NCBI GenBank assembly: GCA_003963005.1
Contig: RXJW01000033.1
Location: forward strand, 337-64,336
From: Burkholderiales bacterium
Lineage (GTDB): Bacteria; Pseudomonadota; Gammaproteobacteria; Burkholderiales; Burkholderiaceae_C
Direction of reading: 5' to 3'
DNA length: 64,000 nt
In this document: one piece after another, positions 17,111 through 25,051 of the stretch
Position numbering within the stretch: position 1 is the first letter of the stretch
Layout: each line of letters opens with the position of its first letter
Position numbers and translations under genes: made by a program
Notes under the pieces: generated by a model
Database searches by the model: none
What the model saw: the letters and a program-made list of their open reading frames with translations, nothing else
What the model was told of the DNA's origin: nothing

Positions 17111-18015
17111 GTGATGCCCAGCCCGACGGCAGCGTGCATGCCCTGACGCTGATCGCCTTCGTCGGCAGCGTGTTCTCGCCCTACTACGCGATGGCCCGGC
17201 GCCGCCGCGGCGACATCGCTGCGCCGGCGGACGACCACTGCGCGGTGAACCTGTCGCTGTACCGCATGCCGGCCGGCGCACGCCGCTTCGGACGCCTGTG
17301 GGCCATGACCGAGCGCGGTGCGGGCGCCGTGCAGCGTCAGGCCGACAGCCTGCGGATCGGCCGCAGCCGCCTGGCCTGGCAGGCTGACGGCAGCCTCCTC
17401 ATCGACATCGACGAACGCGCCGCACCCTGGCCGCGTCGCCTGCGCGGGCGCATCCGCGTGCAGCCCGGTGCCCAGCCGGCGCAGGCATTCGCGCTCGATG
17501 CCATGAGCCGGCACACCTGGCAGCCCATCAGCCCGAGCGCACACGTCGCCGTCGACTTCGACGACCCCGGTCTCGCCTGGCGCGGAGACGCCTACCTCGA
17601 CGCCAACCACGGCCAACGCCCGCTGGAGCGCGACTTCCGGAGCTGGCAATGGCAGCGCAGCGCCCTGCCCGGCCAACGCAGCCGGGTGCTGTACGAAGTG
17701 CAGCCGCGCGACGGTGCCGAACGCAGCCTGTCGCTGGGCATCGACCGGGACGGCGCGATCACGCCCCTGCCCCTGCCGCCCTGGCGCGCGTTGGCGGACA
17801 GTGGCTGGGGCGTGGAACGCAGCAGCCGCGGCGTGCAGGCCCCGACGATGCTGGGCACGCTGGAAAGTGGCCCGTTCTACTGCCGTTCCCTGCTGCGCGA
17901 CGGGGACGACGGCGCGCTGACCGTTCACGAAAGCCTGTCGCTGGAGCGCTTCGACCAGCGCTGGGTGCAGGCCCTGCTGCCGTTCCGCATGCCGCGCTGG
18001 ACGCCGGGGGCCTGA
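17047..18015 (+). CDS. crtC: Carotenoid 1,2-hydratase (start unresolved)
   Basis: The conserved CrtC sequence begins with GPAFDLPVPAGGYAWWYLDA at about 17047 and continues with LIAFVGSVFSPYYA to the stop at 18015, roughly 322 residues. The enzyme adds water to the psi end of carotenoids. No ATG, GTG or TTG exists in this frame between 16780 and 17133. A start at ATG 16762 or GTG 16777 would add about 90 Gly/Pro/Arg-rich residues read out of frame through crtD with poor third-position G/C (about 60%). A start at GTG 17134 would remove the conserved GGYAWW motif. The coordinates given mark the homologous region, not a proven start codon. The stop overlaps the bciA start (TGATG). Confidence 0.8.
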   Translation, partial: GPAFDLPVPAGGYAWWYLDALSDAQPDGSVHALTLIAFVGSVFSPYYAMARRRRGDIAAPADDHCAVNLSLYRMPAGARRFGRLWAMTERGAGAVQRQADSLRIGRSRLAWQADGSLLIDIDERAAPWPRRLRGRIRVQPGAQPAQAFALDAMSRHTWQPISPSAHVAVDFDDPGLAWRGDAYLDANHGQRPLERDFRSWQWQRSALPGQRSRVLYEVQPRDGAERSLSLGIDRDGAITPLPLPPWRALADSGWGVERSSRGVQAPTMLGTLESGPFYCRSLLRDGDDGALTVHESLSLERFDQRWVQALLPFRMPRWTPGA

Positions 18016-19004
18016 TGGCGCGCGTCTTCATGCTCGGCGCCACCGGCACCATCGGCCAGGCCACGGTGCGCGCCCTGCGCCGCCGCGGGCATGAGGTGGT
18101 GTGCCTGGTGCGCCCCCGCGCGGGCGTGGGCGGGCGGCTCGATGCGGCAACACTCGCCGCCTGCCTGCCGGGCGCCGAACTGCGGTTCGGTGACGCGACT
18201 GCCCCCGTCTCGATGCGCCGCGATGGCTGGCGCGGCGAGCGCTTCGACGCCCTCGTGTCGTGCCTGGCCTCGCGCACCGGGGCGCCGCGCGATGCCTGGG
18301 CCATCGACCACGCCGCCCATGCGGACGCCCTCGCCGCCGCACGCGAGGCAGGCGTGCGGCAGGTGGTGCTGCTGTCGGCCCTGTGCCTGCAAAAGCCCCG
18401 GCTCGCCTTCCAGCAGGCCAAGCTCGCCTTCGAGCGGGAGCTGATGGCCACCGACCTGGATTGGTCCATCGTGCGGCCCACGGCCTTCTTCAAGTCGCTC
18501 TCCGGCCAGGTCGAGCGGGTGCGCCAGGGCAAGCCCTTCCTGCTGTTCGGCGACGGGCGGCTCACGGCCTGCAAGCCGATCAGCGACGACGACCTCGCCG
18601 ACTACCTCGCCGACTGCCTGCACGACCCGCATCGCCGCCGCCAGGTGCTGCCCATCGGCGGCCCCGGCCCGGCGATCACCCCCCGTGAGCAGGGCGAACT
18701 GCTGTTCGCCGCCCTCGGCCGCACGCCGCGCTTCAGCTCGGTGCCGGTCGCGCTGATGAGTGCCATCATCGGCGTGCTGGGCACCCTCGGGCGCGTGCTG
18801 CCGGCCGCAGCGGCCAAGGCGGAGCTGGCCCGCATCGGGCGCTACTACGCCACCGAGTCGATGCTCGTGCTCGACCCGGTCACCGGCCACTACGAGGAGC
18901 GCCTGACGCCCTCCACCGGCCGCCAGACGCTGGCCGACTACTACGCGGCGCTGGCGCGCGGGGAAGCCGCCCTGCCCGAGCGCGGCGACCACGCGGTGTT
19001 CTGA
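18015..19004 (+). CDS. bciA: Divinyl chlorophyllide a 8-vinyl-reductase (BciA type)
   Basis: A 329-residue NAD(P)-binding protein of the atypical SDR/NmrA-like group. The N-terminal motif FMLGATGTIGQATVRALRRR is the nucleotide-binding loop, and VRPTAFFKSLSGQVERVRQG matches the BciA-type reductases that convert the 8-vinyl group to ethyl. It follows crtC with a one-base overlap, so it belongs to the crtDC-bciA operon. No BciB or bchJ gene is seen in the window. Confidence 0.88.
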   Translation: MARVFMLGATGTIGQATVRALRRRGHEVVCLVRPRAGVGGRLDAATLAACLPGAELRFGDATAPVSMRRDGWRGERFDALVSCLASRTGAPRDAWAIDHAAHADALAAAREAGVRQVVLLSALCLQKPRLAFQQAKLAFERELMATDLDWSIVRPTAFFKSLSGQVERVRQGKPFLLFGDGRLTACKPISDDDLADYLADCLHDPHRRRQVLPIGGPGPAITPREQGELLFAALGRTPRFSSVPVALMSAIIGVLGTLGRVLPAAAAKAELARIGRYYATESMLVLDPVTGHYEERLTPSTGRQTLADYYAALARGEAALPERGDHAVF

Positions 19005-19008
19005 CGCC

Positions 19009-21567
19009 TCAGGCGCCCACCGACACCCAGCGACCCTGGTCGTAGCGCAGGAAGCCGCCCTCGTCGGCAAAGCGCCAGAGGTGCAGCCAGCCGTTGTCCA
19101 GCAACTGACGCACGGGTGCGTGGCGGCCGATGATGCGCTCGATGCCCTCGGCCGGCGCGTCGATGACGACCGTCAGCCGCAGGGGCTCGTGCAGCCAGCG
19201 CTGGCCGTCGTGCAGGGACTGCCGCGCCAGGCCGATGCGCAGGTCGCCACCATTGCCCTCGAACACCCCGATGCGGCCGCCCACCACGTTGTGCAGCAGC
19301 TTGTTGCCGCTGCCCAGGCGCTGCGGGTCGCAGGTGGAGGCGTGGTATTGCCAGTTGATCCAGTGCGTGACGAGCATCGGCGCGGTCATCAACAGCTCCA
19401 GCACGCTGCCGTCCGCGTCGTTGCCGGCGTCGTAGTCGTGCAGGAAGGCGCGGCCGTCAAGCACCGCACCGCGGCTGCGCGCGCGCGGCGCGATCACGAA
19501 GGCCGCGTTGCCGGCCAGGCCCCACTCCGGTCGGGTCTGGGCGCCGTCATTCGCGCGGCGGCGCAGGTGCGCCAGCAGCGTGGCATGCGGCGCGCGCGGG
19601 TCCAGCCCGAGCGATGCGGCCCGGCCGCGGCGCACCTCGTCGCCGGCCTGGGCGAAGGCCGGCTGCAGGCGCTCCCAGCGCTGGCGGCCGGCGGCGGGCA
19701 GCAGGTCCAGGTCGAAGCCTTCGATCTCGTCGGTCGTGGTGTTGTGCAAGGCGGCGACGAACGTGACGCTGTCCGGCATGCCCACACCGCGTTCACGCAG
19801 CCCGGCCTGCACGGCCGGCTCGTTGAGCAGCCGGGCCAGCGCGCGGGCGTTCACCTCGCCGGTCTGGCCGCAGCAGGCGCCGCAGTCCAGCCCGGCCGCC
19901 TGCGCGTTGTTGGCGCTCTGGCTGCCGTGGCCCACCAGCAGCACGAGCGGTGCAAGCTGGCGGTCCAGGCCCATCGCGTGCAGCACGCGGGCGGCGAGGT
20001 CGACCTTGGCCGGCAGGTCCAGGCCTGCCAGCACCGGGCGGCACACCGGGCGATACCGGTGCGACAGGCCGGCACCGTCGATCGAACGACGGGCCGCCGT
20101 GGACGGGCGCAACCAGTTCACGAGCCGGCTCAGGTAACCCGCGCCGACCGCCTCGACCGACGAGAAGGCCGCGGCCGGCCAGCGGCTGCCCGCCTCCCAG
20201 CGGTCGGTCTGCGCGAAGCGACCCAGGCGCTGCCGGCGGGCGGCCGACTGCAGCGCCTCACCGGCGGGGCCGAAATCCGACTCGGTGCAGGCCACCTGCT
20301 CCACGACCTCCAGCGCGGGCGCCAGCAGCCCCGGCAGCTGCGGGCGGCGGGCCGCGGTCGCCAGTGGTGTGTAGGCCACGGGGAGCCCGAAAAATCCGGC
20401 AAAGCCCACCGTCTGCACGCCCCGCCAGGCCGACTCCAGCGCACGGCGCAGCGGCTCGCTGCGCACGTCGATGCAGAACGCCGCCTGCACGTCGGGCGCC
20501 TCGGCACGCGCAGGCACTGCGGCAGCGGCCTGCAGGCGCCGTGCCAGCTCGCGCTGGTAGCCGACCTCGTAGGCCGTCTGCCAGACCTCGTCGGCCACCA
20601 GGCTCACCTCGGCCTCGCGCAGCCGGTCGGACGCACATTCCCATTCCACCTGCAGCGCCACGAAGGCACGCTGCGCGGCACGGTCATCGCAGCACTCCAG
20701 CAGGATCGCGCCCCAGGCCAGGCGAATGGCGAGCAGGTCGCGCAGGTGGGCGTCGCCCTGCCCCTGCAGCCGTGCTTCCCAGCCCAGGTAGGCGCACCAC
20801 GAGGCCCAGCCATTCACCGTCAGCAGCACCGCTTCGAGGTAGTCCGCCCAGACCTCTTCGGCCAGGCCCAGGCGCCGCAGCACCCAGCGCTCCGCGTCCT
20901 CGCGCGTGGCGGGCAAGGCCCCAATGCCGCGGCCGATGTCGGGCAGCCCCATCAGCACGCCGATGCCGTGGTCATGCGTCACCGTCTCGCGCCAGAAGTC
21001 GTACAGGCCGCCCTCGCGCTGGGGCTGCCAATCGGCCTGGTGGTGGTCGAAGTAGGCCGCGCAGACCTGGCTCACCTGGTGGGTGATGGCCTGGCGCCAG
21101 GACAGGCGCGAGCGGCCGTTGGGGTCGTCGTCGAGCACGTCGATGAGCAGGGGCAGCCGGAGGGCGTCGCGGGCTTCGGTCAGGGCCGTGAGCGCCTGCT
21201 CGGTGGTGAAGCCCGCCGCGGTGGCGGACGGATGCCGGGCCAGGGCCTCGTGCAGGTCGGCGGCCGTGATGCGGCCCGACGCCCAGGCGTCGCGCAGGGT
21301 CGCGCGGGGCGGGAACACGTCGATGCCCCCGAGCACGGCCATGCGGGCGGCGACCTCGCGCACGGTCAGGCCGATGCGCTCCCAGTGCGGGTTCACGGCG
21401 ATGGCGCGGTCCAGCGGCCAGGCCGGGGCGATCGCGCGGCAGGCCTGGTCACAGGCGGCGTCCACGCGGCGGCTGAATTCGGCATCGTTGATCACGGCAG
21501 GACCTCCGGTCGGGTGGGTGACGGAACCGGCGGCGACGTCGACGGGGGTGCGGGTCAGGGTGTGCAT
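19009..21567 (-). CDS. dabA: DAB inorganic-carbon uptake subunit A (DUF2309)
   Basis: An 852-residue cytoplasmic protein with a beta-carbonic-anhydrase-like zinc site. The site is visible as Cys365 and Asp367 in CIDVRSE, His547 in GHGSQ and Cys562 in GLDCGACCG. These residues and the 15-residue spacing of the last pair correspond to the site of Halothiobacillus DabA. With DabB it forms an energy-coupled CO2/bicarbonate uptake system. ATG at 21567 follows GAGGAACG and is preferred over an in-frame start 53 codons upstream that runs into dabB. It lies immediately after dabB and convergent with bciA, four bases apart. Confidence 0.93.
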   Translation of the reverse strand: MHTLTRTPVDVAAGSVTHPTGGPAVINDAEFSRRVDAACDQACRAIAPAWPLDRAIAVNPHWERIGLTVREVAARMAVLGGIDVFPPRATLRDAWASGRITAADLHEALARHPSATAAGFTTEQALTALTEARDALRLPLLIDVLDDDPNGRSRLSWRQAITHQVSQVCAAYFDHHQADWQPQREGGLYDFWRETVTHDHGIGVLMGLPDIGRGIGALPATREDAERWVLRRLGLAEEVWADYLEAVLLTVNGWASWCAYLGWEARLQGQGDAHLRDLLAIRLAWGAILLECCDDRAAQRAFVALQVEWECASDRLREAEVSLVADEVWQTAYEVGYQRELARRLQAAAAVPARAEAPDVQAAFCIDVRSEPLRRALESAWRGVQTVGFAGFFGLPVAYTPLATAARRPQLPGLLAPALEVVEQVACTESDFGPAGEALQSAARRQRLGRFAQTDRWEAGSRWPAAAFSSVEAVGAGYLSRLVNWLRPSTAARRSIDGAGLSHRYRPVCRPVLAGLDLPAKVDLAARVLHAMGLDRQLAPLVLLVGHGSQSANNAQAAGLDCGACCGQTGEVNARALARLLNEPAVQAGLRERGVGMPDSVTFVAALHNTTTDEIEGFDLDLLPAAGRQRWERLQPAFAQAGDEVRRGRAASLGLDPRAPHATLLAHLRRRANDGAQTRPEWGLAGNAAFVIAPRARSRGAVLDGRAFLHDYDAGNDADGSVLELLMTAPMLVTHWINWQYHASTCDPQRLGSGNKLLHNVVGGRIGVFEGNGGDLRIGLARQSLHDGQRWLHEPLRLTVVIDAPAEGIERIIGRHAPVRQLLDNGWLHLWRFADEGGFLRYDQGRWVSVGA

Positions 21568-21587
21568 GGGTCGTTCCTCGGTTCGGG

Positions 21588-23114
21588 TCAGTGGGCGGCA
21601 GTCCAGCGGGCGGGCCACAGGCGCAGCGCGGCGCGGGTGACGAACTCGTCCACGTAGAACCCGGCATAGCTCCAGCGCCGCCAGCTCGCCAGGCCCGGCG
21701 ACGGGAGCTGCATGCGCACCAGGCACAGGTACAGCAGGCCCATGCCGGCCAGCGCGATGAGGCCTGCCGTATGCTGCGGGGCATCGGTCACGCCGAAGGG
21801 CAGCGCGTGGCCGACCTGAGCGGCCAGCACCAGGGCGACCACCATGGCGGCGCCGGTCAGCACGCTGCGCGGTACGCCCGGGGCGTCGGCCTCACCGCGG
21901 GCCGGCAGCCACAGCAGCGGCGCCCAGGCCAGGGCCAGCACCCCGCTCCACCACCACGGCCAGGCCGGCGCGGGCAGCGCGGCGGCCACCGCCGCCAAGA
22001 CGCCGGCCATGACGGCCGCCGACAGCACCGGGGCCACCACCATGCTCGCCAGCGACGGCGTCATGCGGCCGCGCATCAGGCGCAGCCGCGTGTCTTCCAC
22101 GACACCCGAGGCCGACAGGAAGGCGTGGGCCTTGTAGAGCGAATGGCCGATCAGGTGAAGCAGTGCCAGCGTGTACAGGCCCAGGCCGCACTCCATCACC
22201 ATGAAGCCCATCTGCGCGACCGTCGACCAGGCCAGGCGCACCTTGATGCTGATGCGGGTGAGCATCACCAGGCCGGCCAGGATGGCCGTGAGCAGCCCCG
22301 CCCCGACCAGCAGTCCGCGGGCCAGCGGCGCGGCTTCGAGCAGCGGCGCGAACCGGATCAGCACGAAGCCGCCCAGGTTGATGACGCCCGCATGCAGCAG
22401 CGCCGACACCGGCGTGGGCGCCTCCATCACCTGGATCAGCCAGCCGTGCACCGGCAACAGCGCGGTGCGCAGCACGACCGCGAGGGCCAGGCAGACGGCG
22501 CTGGCCTGCAATGCCGTCGAAGCCGCACCCGCCTGCACGGCCTGCGACAGCGCGGACAGCGAGCCGCTGCCCAGATCGTTCCACGCCAGACCGGCCGCCG
22601 CCAGCAGCAGCCCATCGGCCAGGCGGTCCGCCACGCGCTTCTTGTGCGCGGCAAGCAGCGCGAAGGGGCGGTCGGTGTAGAAGCACAGCAGATGCTGCAG
22701 GGCCAGCCCGACCGCCGCCCAGGCGGCGATCAGCACGAGCCAGTGATCGGCCAGCAGCAGCACCTGCACGGCCGCCAGCACGCCCCCCAGCGCCGCCACG
22801 TAGCGGGGCTGGCCGGGCTCACCGGCGAGGTAGCGCGCCGAGAAGAACGCGATCACCGTGCCGAGGAACTGCACCAGCACGGCCATCCAGGCGCCGACTG
22901 TCGTCATCGCCAGCCCGGGCATGCCAGCCGCGCCGGGGCCGATCAGGGTCGCGGCAAGGCTGGCCAACGCAGCCGCCACGGCCAGCACGCTCAACACCTG
23001 CATGCGCCGCCAGAGCGAAGGCAGCGCCGCACCCCGCGGCTGCAGCGCGGCGGCCAGCATCAGCAGGGCCGGCAGCAGCGCCGCGGCGGCGGTCAGGAAG
23101 GGAGTCAGGTTCAT
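21588..23114 (-). CDS. dabB: DAB inorganic-carbon uptake subunit B (NuoL/MrpA-like)
   Basis: A membrane protein of about 508 residues with some 13-14 hydrophobic helices and the proton-pumping antiporter-type core: Lys in AHKKRVADRLADGLL, HGWLIQVMEAPTPVSALLHA and LHLIGHSLYKAHAFLSASG. In DAB systems this subunit is thought to couple a cation gradient to carbon uptake by DabA. The start may be ATG 23114 or GTG 23123. It is first in the dabBA operon and divergent from a LysR gene. Its placement inside a photosynthesis cluster is unusual. Confidence 0.9.
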   Translation of the reverse strand: MNLTPFLTAAAALLPALLMLAAALQPRGAALPSLWRRMQVLSVLAVAAALASLAATLIGPGAAGMPGLAMTTVGAWMAVLVQFLGTVIAFFSARYLAGEPGQPRYVAALGGVLAAVQVLLLADHWLVLIAAWAAVGLALQHLLCFYTDRPFALLAAHKKRVADRLADGLLLAAAGLAWNDLGSGSLSALSQAVQAGAASTALQASAVCLALAVVLRTALLPVHGWLIQVMEAPTPVSALLHAGVINLGGFVLIRFAPLLEAAPLARGLLVGAGLLTAILAGLVMLTRISIKVRLAWSTVAQMGFMVMECGLGLYTLALLHLIGHSLYKAHAFLSASGVVEDTRLRLMRGRMTPSLASMVVAPVLSAAVMAGVLAAVAAALPAPAWPWWWSGVLALAWAPLLWLPARGEADAPGVPRSVLTGAAMVVALVLAAQVGHALPFGVTDAPQHTAGLIALAGMGLLYLCLVRMQLPSPGLASWRRWSYAGFYVDEFVTRAALRLWPARWTAAH

Positions 23115-23163
23115 CGGGGGCACTCCATGTCGTATGGGGCGGCATGGTGCGCAAACCGGCTTG

Positions 23164-23187
23164 TTCTGTAAAATTCAATCTTCAGAA
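23164..23187. promoter_or_regulatory. Candidate LysR operator between dabB and lysR
   Basis: The 94-base divergent promoter region is AT-rich compared with its surroundings and holds the dyad TTCTG-N14-CAGAA just before the lysR start. Divergent placement and the dyad fit autoregulation plus activation of dabBA by the LysR protein. The exact site is inference. Confidence 0.4.
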
Positions 23188-23208
23188 CTGATCGATACCA
23201 AAAACAGA

Positions 23209-24111
23209 ATGCTTCAGATCGAACAGCTCAATTTCCACCACCTGTTCTACTTCTGGCGGGTGGCCAAGACCGGGCACCTCACGCAGGCGGCCAGCGAGCT
23301 GCATGTGTCGCAGTCGGCACTGTCCAACCAGATCCGCCAGCTGGAGGAACGCCTGGGCGAGCCGCTGTTCGACCGCAGCGGTCGCCGGCTCGTGCTGACC
23401 GACACCGGCCAGCTGGCGCTGTCCTACGCCGAGAACATCTTCGGCCTGGGCCGCGAGATGCTCGGCCGGCTGCAGGGACGCAGCGAAGGCCTGCTGCGCC
23501 TGCGCGTGGGCAGCGTGGCGACGCTGTCGCGCAACTACCTGGAGAACTGGATCCGCCCGCTGCTGGCCGATGCCACCGTGACGCTGTCGCTGGAGTCCGG
23601 CCTGCTGGAAGACCTGCTGCGCCGGCTGCTGGAGCACCAGCTCGACGTGGTGCTGGCCAACGAAGCCGTGCCGGCCGGCGCCGACCGCCCACTGCACTGC
23701 CGCTTTCTCGGCAGCCAGCCGATCTCGCTCGTGGGCCCTGCCGCCGTCTGGCAAGGGCGCACGCTGCGCATCCCGGACGACCTCGAAGGCCGGGAACTCG
23801 CCCTGCCCGGCCCGCGCCACGCGCTGCGCGGCCCCTTCGACGCCCTCTGCGTGGCCGCCGGCGTCACGCCCCGCCTGCGCGCCGAGGTCGACGACATGGC
23901 CATGCTCCGCCTGGTCGCCCGCGACAGCGGCTGGCTGACCGTGCTGCCCGAGGTGGTGGTGCAGGACGAACTGCGCACCGGCGTGCTGGTCACCGTCGGC
24001 CGGTCGACCCAGCTTCAGGAAAACTTCTACGCGATCACGACGCTTCACCGGCACCGGATGGAACGGCTGGAGCAGTTGCTGGCGCATGCGCCGGCCTTGA
24101 CGGCGGCGTGA
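23209..24111 (+). CDS. LysR-family regulator (NhaR-like), divergent from dabBA
   Basis: A 300-residue LysR-type transcription factor. The N-terminal winged helix reads FYFWRVAKTGHLTQAASELH then VSQSALSNQIRQLEERLGEP; an effector-binding domain follows from about residue 90. The N-terminus resembles the NhaR/CbbR-like branch. Its position back-to-back with dabB makes it the likely regulator of inorganic-carbon uptake. The effector is unknown. ATG at 23209 matches the family N-terminus. Confidence 0.88.
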   Translation: MLQIEQLNFHHLFYFWRVAKTGHLTQAASELHVSQSALSNQIRQLEERLGEPLFDRSGRRLVLTDTGQLALSYAENIFGLGREMLGRLQGRSEGLLRLRVGSVATLSRNYLENWIRPLLADATVTLSLESGLLEDLLRRLLEHQLDVVLANEAVPAGADRPLHCRFLGSQPISLVGPAAVWQGRTLRIPDDLEGRELALPGPRHALRGPFDALCVAAGVTPRLRAEVDDMAMLRLVARDSGWLTVLPEVVVQDELRTGVLVTVGRSTQLQENFYAITTLHRHRMERLEQLLAHAPALTAA

Positions 24112-24368
24112 GCTGGCACGGCCAGGGGCAGGAAGATGGGGGTCGCCCTCGACCACCGATCGGGAGCGCGCCGGTAGGCCGACAATCGCCAAGGTCCGCA
24201 CGTTGCCTCGGCCGGCCGCATGGACTGTGGACCGAATGCTTCACGTGCAGACGCGCTTCCAATTGATCGTCAGGCACCGCCAAAGCCCTTCAGTCTTGCA
24301 ACACTTGGTCTCATTCGGGGCGGGTGCGTAGCATCACCGGCATCGCCCACGTCTTGGAGCACCGTCCC

Positions 24369-24560
24369 ATGTTCGTTCCACCAGAGCACCGACCGCACGG
24401 ACCACTGCCCTGGCGTCCGCCGGAGCACAAGCGCAGACTGACCCGGCGCGAGGAAGCGGTCATGCTGTGGGCGGTGGGACTCTTTCTTCTGACGCTGCTG
24501 TTGGCCCCACTCGGCGGCAGCTCGCTGGTCGAGGCGATCTGGTTCCTGCTGAAGGGGTAG
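24369..24560 (+). CDS. Small single-helix membrane protein, unknown
   Basis: A 63-residue ORF starting MFVPPEHRPHGPLPWRPPEH, with a Pro/His/Arg-rich cytoplasmic N-terminus and one clear transmembrane helix (VMLWAVGLFLLTLLLAPLGG). A GGAGC element precedes the ATG. I do not recognise it. It stands alone between lysR and the hemA end. Confidence 0.55.
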   Translation: MFVPPEHRPHGPLPWRPPEHKRRLTRREEAVMLWAVGLFLLTLLLAPLGGSSLVEAIWFLLKG

Positions 24561-24889
24561 CCGCGGTGTCCGGCCCGGCGGTGCTCGGGCGGGGACATCA
24601 GCGCAGCGGCCTGGGCCCAACCTCGCCGTGCGCGAGCGGCTGCCGGCCCGTGCGGTGGCCCGGCAAGCGTCCGGCCCAGTCGTCCTGACCGCATGCCGAC
24701 GAAGCCTGCGGTGAGCGGGGGCGGCAGCAGGCCCCTTCATCGACTTGCCAGTCACGGGTGAGTGGCATCCGAAGGCGCAGCTTCACGTCCATGATGAGCG
24801 CCTGCCCGCGCGAGGCAACGAAGGTGATGCCACCGACGGCGCCACCAACAAGCCACGTGTTGACCCGCCACCCGCCCCAGGCATGCCGC
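24561..24889. other. Gap downstream of hemA operon, no clear gene
   Basis: In this 329-base stretch no ORF has a good start, ribosome site and coding bias together. A minus-strand reading with a hydrophobic segment (WLVGGAVGGITFVAS) exists near 24780-24870 but has no standard start codon in front of the helix. No T-tract terminator was spotted for the operons converging here. Confidence 0.3.
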
Positions 24890-25051
24890 TCAAGACGGCG
24901 CGCCCGGGTCCTTGTGTGCCTGCTCGCGCCGCTGCCGTTCCTGCTCCCGCTTCCACCGCCACCACCCCCACCACTGCCAGCCCGCAAAGCCGAGGATCAG
25001 GCCGAAGACCAGCCCGAGTTCGATGAAGCCGTACCAGCGCGGGTCGATCAC
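24890..25051 (-). CDS. Small membrane protein coupled to hemA, unknown
   Basis: A 53-residue ORF beginning at GTG 25051, which overlaps the hemA stop (GTGA). It reads MIDPRWYGFIELGLVFGLIL, then a Trp-rich segment (GWQWWGWWRW), then a strongly charged tail (KREQEREREQ-like). It has one transmembrane helix with the charged tail presumably cytoplasmic. Codon use is in keeping with its neighbours. Overlap with hemA suggests coupled expression in the crtI-crtB-hemA operon. Function unknown. Confidence 0.65.
   Translation of the reverse strand: MIDPRWYGFIELGLVFGLILGFAGWQWWGWWRWKREQERQRREQAHKDPGAPS

Noticed and set aside
23164-23187. A PpsR box in the dabB-lysR promoter
   Set aside because: No TGT-N12-ACA match was found. 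The dyad TTCTG-N14-CAGAA has the wrong spacing and sequence.
24598-24987. A 129-residue minus-strand ORF downstream of hemA
   Set aside because: It starts inside the small Trp-rich gene in another frame, is Gly/Arg-rich at first, and lacks a start before its only hydrophobic segment.
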